64,000 nucleotides of DNA from Photobacterium sp. DA100 (GTDB lineage: Bacteria; Pseudomonadota; Gammaproteobacteria; Enterobacterales; Vibrionaceae), in assembly GCF_029223585.1 (NCBI RefSeq), contig NZ_CP119423.1, forward strand, positions 186,001 through 250,000, read 5' to 3'. Made by a program: the position numbers and the translations under genes. Numbering within the stretch: the stretch's first letter is position 1; every line of letters starts with the position of its first letter. Below, in pieces: positions 57,979-64,000 of the stretch. Under the pieces are notes generated by a model. That model ran no database searches, was not told the DNA's origin, and worked only from the letters and a program-made list of their open reading frames with translations.

Positions 57979-58785
57979 ATGAAACCTGTTCTAAAGATGT
58001 CTGTTTTGGCTGCAACGATCCTGCTAGCTGTCGGCTGCCAAGATGAAAAAGCAGCGGAGACAAAATCGGCAGAGCCTGCAAAAGTAGAGCAGGTGGCAGC
58101 TGAAGCCGCACCTGCGACTTTTGCTTCTGAGGATGACAAAGCTGCTTACGCTATCGGGGCGTCGTTGGCCCAGTACCTAGCAGCTAACCTGGACCAGCAG
58201 AAAGAGCTGGGCTTGGATCTGAGCCGTGAGCAAGTACTGGCCGGTGTTACCGATGTGTTTGCGGGCAATAGCCGCCTAACGCCGGAAGAAACCCAGCAGG
58301 CGCTGCAATCACTTGATCAGCGCGTGTCGGAAATGGCCATGCAGAAAGCACAGGAAGAAGCAGAGAAGAACATGAAGGCTGGTGAAGAGTACCGTGCCGA
58401 GTTCGAGAAAAAAGACGGTGTGGTGAAGACCGAGTCGGGTCTGCTATACCAGGTTGATACTGAAGGTGAAGGTGACAAGCCTGCGGCTACTGACACGGTT
58501 AAGGTTCACTACAAAGGTATGCTGACTGATGGCACTGAGTTCGACAGCTCTTACGCTCGCAACCAACCGGCCACTTTCCCGCTAAACCAGGTCATTTCTG
58601 GTTGGACTGAAGGTGTTCAGCTAATGCCTGTTGGTTCTAAGTTCACATTCGTTATCCCACCTGAGCTGGCTTACGGCTCGCAGGCCAACCCAAGCATTCC
58701 TGCTAACTCGACGCTAGTATTCGAAGTTGAACTACTGGATATCGTGAAGGCTGACAAGCCGGCTTCTGAAGAAGAAACGCAGTAA
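57979..58785 (+). CDS. fkpA: FkpA-type periplasmic FKBP prolyl isomerase
   Basis: 268 residues from ATG 57979 after AATGGAG. An N-terminal signal (MKPVLKMSVLAATILLAVGC) ends in an atypical lipobox, so it may be a lipoprotein or be cut by signal peptidase I. A helical dimerisation domain (about 50-150) and a C-terminal FKBP domain (VKVHYKGMLTDGTEFDSSYAR; GWTEGVQLMPVGSKFTFVIPPELAYG) follow. It acts as periplasmic chaperone and isomerase. Confidence 0.9.
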   Translation: MKPVLKMSVLAATILLAVGCQDEKAAETKSAEPAKVEQVAAEAAPATFASEDDKAAYAIGASLAQYLAANLDQQKELGLDLSREQVLAGVTDVFAGNSRLTPEETQQALQSLDQRVSEMAMQKAQEEAEKNMKAGEEYRAEFEKKDGVVKTESGLLYQVDTEGEGDKPAATDTVKVHYKGMLTDGTEFDSSYARNQPATFPLNQVISGWTEGVQLMPVGSKFTFVIPPELAYGSQANPSIPANSTLVFEVELLDIVKADKPASEEETQ

Positions 58786-58817
58786 TCGACAACCCGTTTG
58801 CCGATAATTATGATTTG

Positions 58818-58845
58818 AAAAACCCAGCATTTGCTGGGTTTTTTT
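58818..58845 (+). terminator. fkpA terminator
   Basis: AACCCAGC (58821-58828), ATTT, GCTGGGTT (58833-58840) and a T-run. Confidence 0.9.
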
Positions 58846-59012
58846 ATCATTCTAGTTGTATATGACGCGAAAATGTTCAGGCTAGTGTCTGAAATCTGAT
58901 AAACTTGCAAGCAAGATTTTAAAATTTATCAATCGCCGTGAAAGTTTTTCTCGGCGAGGCATAGCCTATTCTATTAATTTTTCCCATTTCTGTGGCGCAG
59001 AAGTTAAATAGA

Positions 59013-59762
59013 ATGGGCAACAGCAAGGAAGATAGACGCGTGGTATCTACTGAAAACTTTGGCTCAGAGGTGATGGTCGAGAGCGACTTGATTGAGCCGC
59101 GTGCTTTTAGCGAGCACGATTACATTATCCTACGTTCGTACGAGGCGGTGGTTGACGGTTTGGCGGCCTTGATTGGTCCGTTCTGTGAAATCGTGCTGCA
59201 CTCGCTGGCCGATCTCAACACCTCGGCGATTAAGATTGCCAATGGTGAGAATACCGGTCGTAAAGTCGGCTCGCCGATCACCGATCTTGCCCTGCGCATG
59301 CTGCGTGATATCGAAGGCTCTGAGCGTAACTTTTCTCGTGCCTACTTTACCCGTGCCAAGGGCGGCGATTTGATGAAATCGATCACCATCGCTATCCGCA
59401 ATGGCGACAATGACATCATTGGCCTGTTGTGTATCAACATCAATTTGGATGCGCCGTTCTCGCAGATCCTGCAGTCCTTTATGCCGACCGATGAAGCCAA
59501 GCAAGCGGCCTCGAGCGTCAACTTCGCCAGTGATGTCGACGAGCTGGTGGATCAGACGGTCGAGCGCACCATCGAAGAAATCAATGCCGACAAGAACGTG
59601 TCGAACAATGCCAAGAATCGCCAGATCGTGATGGAGCTGTTCGACAAGGGTATTTTCGATATCAAGGATGCGATCAACCGGGTGGCAGACCGCCTCAATA
59701 TCTCCAAGCACACGGTCTACCTCTACATCCGCCAGCGCAAAACCGAGGATGGCGAAAAATGA
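59013..59762 (+). CDS. yheO: YheO, PAS-like/helix-turn-helix regulator
   Basis: 249 residues as called. The N-terminal YheO-like PAS domain reads [27 protein letters not shown] and [12 protein letters not shown]; the C-terminal helix-turn-helix is [29 protein letters not shown]. It is followed in a 4-base overlap by tusD, the conserved order. The start is uncertain: ATG 59013 has no ribosome site, while GTG 59040 has AAGGA at 10 bases and gives a 240-residue protein, the E. coli length. The regulatory target is unknown. Confidence 0.9.
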   Translation: MGNSKEDRRVVSTENFGSEVMVESDLIEPRAFSEHDYIILRSYEAVVDGLAALIGPFCEIVLHSLADLNTSAIKIANGENTGRKVGSPITDLALRMLRDIEGSERNFSRAYFTRAKGGDLMKSITIAIRNGDNDIIGLLCININLDAPFSQILQSFMPTDEAKQAASSVNFASDVDELVDQTVERTIEEINADKNVSNNAKNRQIVMELFDKGIFDIKDAINRVADRLNISKHTVYLYIRQRKTEDGEK

Positions 59763-60151
59763 GCCTGAACTATGTGCTGGTGGTGGAAGGCCCGGCTTAC
59801 GGGACCCAGTCGGCACGTTCGGCCTACCAGTTCGCCAGCACACTGGTGGCAGAAGGCCATCGCCTGTCGCGGGTGTTTTTCTATCAGGACGGGGTCTATA
59901 ACGGCTCTGCCCTGACGGCACCGGCGTCGGATGAGTTTGACCTGGTAGCGGCCTGGCAGCAGCTGGCCCAGGCGCACGGCACCGAGCTGCAAACCTGTGT
60001 GGCGGCGGCTTTGCGCCGGGGTATTGTCAGTCCCCAGGAAGCCGAGCAGAACCAGTTGGCAGGCAGTAACCTGGCCGCCGGATTTGAGCAGGCGGGGTTG
60101 GGCGGCTTGGCCGAAGCTATGCTGACCGCCGACCGTGTCATTCAGTTCTAA
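59759..60151 (+). CDS. tusD: TusD, sulfurtransferase subunit for tRNA 2-thiouridine
   Basis: 130 residues of DsrE fold. Its catalytic Cys is C80 ([13 protein letters not shown]), equivalent to E. coli TusD Cys78. TusBCD relays sulfur from TusA to TusE and MnmA for s2U34 in Lys, Glu and Gln tRNAs. Starts within the yheO stop. Confidence 0.95.
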   Translation: MSLNYVLVVEGPAYGTQSARSAYQFASTLVAEGHRLSRVFFYQDGVYNGSALTAPASDEFDLVAAWQQLAQAHGTELQTCVAAALRRGIVSPQEAEQNQLAGSNLAAGFEQAGLGGLAEAMLTADRVIQF

Positions 60152-60162
60152 CGGGGATAGCC

Positions 60163-60519
60163 ATGACTACCTTAGGTTTTGTGTTCCGCCATGCCCCGCA
60201 TGGCAATGCCTCTGGCCGAGAGGGGTTGGACGCCGTACTGGCCACCTCGGCGTACAGCGAGGATATCTCGTTGTTTTTCCATGGCGATGGCGTGTACCAG
60301 CTGCTGCAAGGGCAGCAGCCGGCAGACATTTTGTCGCGCGACTATATCGCGACCTTCAAGATGCTTGAGCTGTATGATATCGAGCAGGTCTACGTCTGCC
60401 GCCAGTCACTGCAGGCGCGTGGTTTAAGCGCGGATGACTTGCTGATCGATGTCATCGAATGCGAGTCAGCCGAGTTTTCCGATCACCTGCATGCCTGCCA
60501 GCGCGTGCTGACGTTCTAG
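60163..60519 (+). CDS. tusC: TusC, sulfur relay subunit
   Basis: 118 residues, DsrF fold: [45 protein letters not shown] at the start (in parts), without a conserved catalytic Cys, as expected of TusC. Structural member of the TusBCD hexamer, 11 bases after tusD. Confidence 0.94.
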   Translation: MTTLGFVFRHAPHGNASGREGLDAVLATSAYSEDISLFFHGDGVYQLLQGQQPADILSRDYIATFKMLELYDIEQVYVCRQSLQARGLSADDLLIDVIECESAEFSDHLHACQRVLTF

Positions 60520-60542
60520 CCCCATCCGTTTTCGAGGCAAGT

Positions 60543-60836
60543 ATGCTCCATATCTTTACCCGCTCCCCTTTTCAAACGCAGGCTTATGTCGAAGCCGCCG
60601 CAATGATCAGTCCAAATGACTCGATTTTGTTGATCCAAGACGCAGTTATCGCTGCTACGGTTGAAAATAGCCCAATTTTTTCGTTGCGCGATGCTGGCGT
60701 AAAAATTTTTTTACTGGCTGAGGATCTGGCTGCACGCGGGCTGCAAGATAAGCTCAAGCTGGATGTCAATGTTGTTGATTATAAAGGCTTTGTTGGCTTG
60801 ACGGTCGATTGCGAAACGCAAATGAAGTGGGTCTAA
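60543..60836 (+). CDS. tusB: TusB, sulfur relay subunit
   Basis: 97 residues, DsrH fold: MLHIFTRSPFQTQAYVEAA, SILLIQDAVIAA and FLLAEDLAARGL. The ATG at 60543 is the family start; 28 upstream codons overlap tusC in another frame. Last gene of yheO-tusDCB, just upstream of the str operon promoter. Confidence 0.93.
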   Translation: MLHIFTRSPFQTQAYVEAAAMISPNDSILLIQDAVIAATVENSPIFSLRDAGVKIFLLAEDLAARGLQDKLKLDVNVVDYKGFVGLTVDCETQMKWV

Positions 60837-60898
60837 CTGGCATTCGCAAACCTTGGAAAACCCGTGGATATCAGGTTGATTAAGAAATAATCATTTGA

Positions 60899-61390
<492 letters not shown>

Positions 61391-61485
61391 TGGATTCCGT
61401 TAAGTAAGGCCAAACACTAAAATTATTTAATTTTGAAGAAACTGAAAAGTTTTGGATAACCTGAAGAAGACAACGGAGAATATCC

Positions 61486-61956
61486 ATGCCACGTCGTCGC
61501 GTAATCGGTCAGCGTAAGATCCTTCCAGATCCAAAGTTCAAATCTGAATTGCTGGCAAAATTCGTTAACATCCTAATGGTTGACGGTAAGAAATCTACTG
61601 CTGAGAAAATTGTTTACTCTGCACTAGACACAATGGCTGAGCGTTCTGGTGAAGAACACCTAGCTATCTTTGAAAAAGCTCTTGAAAATGTACGTCCAGC
61701 GGTAGAAGTTAAGTCTCGCCGTGTGGGTGGTTCAACTTACCAGGTGCCTGTAGAAGTACGTCCAGTACGTCGTAACGCACTAGCTATGCGTTGGTTGGTT
61801 GAAGCTGCGCGTAAGCGTGGTGAAAAATCTATGGCTCAGCGTCTTGCAGCAGAAATGCTAGATGCGGCTGACAACAAAGGTTCTGCTGTTAAGAAACGTG
61901 AAGACGTTCACCGTATGGCAGACGCGAACAAAGCGTTCGCACATTACCGCTGGTAA
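61486..61956 (+). CDS. rpsG: 30S ribosomal protein S7
   Basis: 156 residues. [31 protein letters not shown] and [17 protein letters not shown] segments are diagnostic. S7 nucleates 30S head assembly and, in E. coli, represses its own operon by binding the rpsL-rpsG intercistronic RNA (95 bases here, AT-rich and only weakly folded by eye). ACGGAG precedes ATG. Confidence 0.98.
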   Translation: MPRRRVIGQRKILPDPKFKSELLAKFVNILMVDGKKSTAEKIVYSALDTMAERSGEEHLAIFEKALENVRPAVEVKSRRVGGSTYQVPVEVRPVRRNALAMRWLVEAARKRGEKSMAQRLAAEMLDAADNKGSAVKKREDVHRMADANKAFAHYRW

Positions 61957-61977
61957 TCACCTCGGTAATACAAATAG

Positions 61978-62004
61978 GGCGCGGCAAGCTTGGCTTGTCG
62001 CGCC
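61978..62004 (+). other. Strong hairpin between rpsG and fusA
   Basis: GGCGCGGCAAG (61978-61988), loop CTTGG, CTTGTCGCGCC (61994-62004): 11 pairs with one G-T. No U-tract follows, and fusA continues the operon, so it is an intercistronic element and not a terminator. Confidence 0.7.
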
Positions 62005-62046
62005 TAAACCATACTCTAAGGACTCCCTTAGTAAGAGGATACTGCC

Positions 62047-64000
62047 GTGGCTCGTAAAACGCCTATCGAGCGCTACCGTAACATCGGTATTTGTGCTCAC
62101 GTTGACGCCGGTAAAACAACAACTACCGAGCGTATCCTGTTCTATACAGGCTTATCTCACAAAATTGGTGAGGTTCACGACGGCGCAGCTACCATGGACT
62201 GGATGGAGCAGGAGCAGGAGCGTGGTATCACAATCACATCTGCTGCCACTACAACCTTCTGGCGTGGTATGGAAGCTCAGTTCCCTGAGCACCGCGTAAA
62301 CATCATCGATACCCCTGGACACGTTGACTTTACCATCGAGGTAGAGCGTTCATTGCGTGTACTTGATGGTGCGGTTGTTGTTTTCTGTGGTTCTTCAGGT
62401 GTTGAGCCTCAGTCTGAAACCGTTTGGCGCCAGGCTGACAAGTACGAAGTACCGCGTATGGTTTTCGTAAACAAGATGGACCGTGCTGGTGCCGACTTCC
62501 TTCGCGTCGTCGACCAGATCAAGAACCGTCTTGGTGCGAACCCAGTGCCTATTCAGCTGAATATCGGTGCTGAAGACGAATTCAAAGGCGTTGTTGACCT
62601 TATCAAGATGAAGGCCATCAACTGGAATGAAGACGATCAGGGTATGTCATTTACCTATGAGGACATTCCGGCTGACATGGTTGAGCTTGCTGAGGAATGG
62701 CGTCAGAACCTGGTTGAATCAGCCGCGGAAGCGTCTGAGGAGCTGATGGACAAGTACCTTGAAGAAGGTGAGCTGTCTGAAGCGGAAATCAAGGCCGGTC
62801 TTCGCCAGCGTACGCTAGCGAACGAGATCGTGCTGGCAACCTGTGGTTCAGCATTCAAGAACAAAGGTGTTCAGGCTGTACTTGATGCAGTAATTGAATA
62901 CCTGCCTTCGCCAACGGAAGTGAAAGCTATCCGCGGTGAAGACGAAGACGGTAACGAAGTTGAACGCCACTCAAGCGATGACGAACCATTCTCAGCGCTA
63001 GCGTTCAAAATCGCGACCGACCCATTCGTTGGTAGCTTGACCTTCATGCGCGTCTACTCTGGAGTTGTAAATTCAGGCGACACTGTCTACAACTCAGTAA
63101 AAGAAAAACGCGAGCGTTTCGGTCGTATCGTTCAGATGCACGCGAACAAACGTGAAGAAGTCAAGGAAGTCCGCGCGGGTGATATCGCGGCAGCGATTGG
63201 CCTGAAGAACGTCACCACCGGTGACACCCTATGTGACCAGGACCACAAAGTGATCCTAGAGCGCATGGAGTTCCCAGAGCCAGTCATTCAAATCGCTGTT
63301 GAGCCTCGCTCTCAGGCTGACCAAGAGAAAATGGGTATTGCGCTAGGTAAACTGGCTGCAGAAGATCCATCATTCCGCGTCGAAACCGACCAGGAATCTG
63401 GTCAGACTTTGATTTCAGGCATGGGTGAGCTTCACCTGGATATCATCGTTGACCGTATGAAGCGCGAATTCAGCGTTGAATGTAACGTTGGTAAACCGCA
63501 GGTGGCATACCGTGAAACTATCCGTGGCAAAACGGAAGTGGAAGGTAAGTTTGTCCGCCAGTCAGGTGGTCGCGGTCAGTATGGTCACGTATGGCTGAAA
63601 ATCGAACCATCGGAGCCTGATGAAGGTTTCGTGTTCGTGGATGAAATCGTTGGTGGTGTGGTACCGAAAGAGTACATTGGTGCTGTTGCTAAAGGTATCG
63701 AAGAGCAGATGAACAATGGTGTGCTGGCTGGCTATCCTGTACTGGATGTCAAGGCGACCCTGTTCGACGGTTCTTACCATGACGTTGACTCCAACGAAAT
63801 GGCATTTAAGATTGCCGGTTCTATGGCATTCAAGAAAGGTGCGCTAGAAGCGGATCCTGTTATTCTTGAGCCATTGATGAAGGTTGAAGTAACTACTCCG
63901 GAAGACTGGATGGGTGATGTTGTTGGTGACCTTAACCGTCGCCGCGGCATGATCGAAGGGATGGACGAAGGCCCAGCTGGCCTGAAGATTGTCCGTGCCA
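62047..64000 (+). CDS. fusA: Elongation factor G (5' part; continues beyond window)
   Basis: GTG start at 62047 after AAGAGGAT gives [30 protein letters not shown]; the reading frame is open to the window end (651 codons of about 695-700). G motifs: G1 AHVDAGKT (17-24), G2 region [13 protein letters not shown]3 DTPGHVDF and G4 NKMD. Domains II to IV are largely present, including [19 protein letters not shown] and [12 protein letters not shown]. It catalyses translocation and, with RRF, ribosome recycling. The strand and order rpsL-rpsG-fusA are those of the str operon. Confidence 0.97.
   Translation, partial: MARKTPIERYRNIGICAHVDAGKTTTTERILFYTGLSHKIGEVHDGAATMDWMEQEQERGITITSAATTTFWRGMEAQFPEHRVNIIDTPGHVDFTIEVERSLRVLDGAVVVFCGSSGVEPQSETVWRQADKYEVPRMVFVNKMDRAGADFLRVVDQIKNRLGANPVPIQLNIGAEDEFKGVVDLIKMKAINWNEDDQGMSFTYEDIPADMVELAEEWRQNLVESAAEASEELMDKYLEEGELSEAEIKAGLRQRTLANEIVLATCGSAFKNKGVQAVLDAVIEYLPSPTEVKAIRGEDEDGNEVERHSSDDEPFSALAFKIATDPFVGSLTFMRVYSGVVNSGDTVYNSVKEKRERFGRIVQMHANKREEVKEVRAGDIAAAIGLKNVTTGDTLCDQDHKVILERMEFPEPVIQIAVEPRSQADQEKMGIALGKLAAEDPSFRVETDQESGQTLISGMGELHLDIIVDRMKREFSVECNVGKPQVAYRETIRGKTEVEGKFVRQSGGRGQYGHVWLKIEPSEPDEGFVFVDEIVGGVVPKEYIGAVAKGIEEQMNNGVLAGYPVLDVKATLFDGSYHDVDSNEMAFKIAGSMAFKKGALEADPVILEPLMKVEVTTPEDWMGDVVGDLNRRRGMIEGMDEGPAGLKIVRA

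Overview
The window is a stretch of gammaproteobacterial core chromosome, almost certainly the large chromosome of a member of the Vibrionaceae. The evidence is gene content and order: a PadR-type AphA homologue beside ppc, an argH gene fused to an argA-like acetyltransferase domain, a peroxiredoxin-glutaredoxin hybrid divergent from oxyR, mrcA next to pilMNOPQ-aroKB-damX-dam, and the crp to str-operon run. Coding sequence is GC-rich by Vibrio standards, which fits a Photobacterium/Grimontia/Enterovibrio-type genome better than a typical Vibrio, but the genus cannot be fixed from this window. No tRNA, rRNA, insertion sequence, prophage or CRISPR array was seen.

Layout. 1-5.2 kb: cytR (cut by the window edge), priA, rpmE and a short malic enzyme. 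5.3-10.6 kb: methionine block metJ / metB-metL / metF, with MetJ operators (tandem 8-bp Met boxes) in front of metB and of metF. 10.6-14.3 kb: aphA and ppc. 14.6-20 kb: arginine biosynthesis argC-argB-argG-argH(A), with an ArgR-type double ARG box, and an unusually long leader that encodes a 15-residue peptide ending in three Arg codons; argE and argF, usual partners here in relatives, are absent. 20-23.7 kb: DUF3624 protein, a flavin disulfide reductase with a Cys-rich tail, Prx-Grx, and oxyR with an OxyR box. 23.8-31 kb: mrcA and the pilMNOPQ type IV pilus alignment/secretin operon. 31-38.8 kb: aroK-aroB-damX-dam, a DUF2970 membrane protein on the other strand, rpe-gph-trpS and pabA.

39.2-43.9 kb is an operon for both making and degrading arginine (argD/astC, astA, astD) ending in a DUF1338 VOC-type protein. 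44.4-49.4 kb: crp divergent from an OsmC-like gene; a three-gene cassette of rubrerythrin, a heterodisulfide-reductase-type Fe-S protein and DUF3501, with its own perfect inverted repeat operator candidate; then prkB and yheU. 49.6-60.8 kb: yheT, a TIGR02444 protein, yheS, kefGB, yheV, slyD, slyX, a WD40 lipoprotein, fkpA, yheO and tusDCB. 60.9-64 kb: the str operon (rpsL, rpsG, fusA cut at the window end), driven by a near-consensus promoter.

Most of the window is conserved housekeeping sequence. The parts most worth following are the argC leader (possible arginine-codon attenuator with a C-rich rut-like segment), the rubrerythrin/Fe-S/DUF3501 cassette, the reductase with a C-terminal Cys tail beside Prx-Grx and oxyR, the perfect 10-bp inverted repeat upstream of aphA, and an octanucleotide repeat tract between yheU and yheT.
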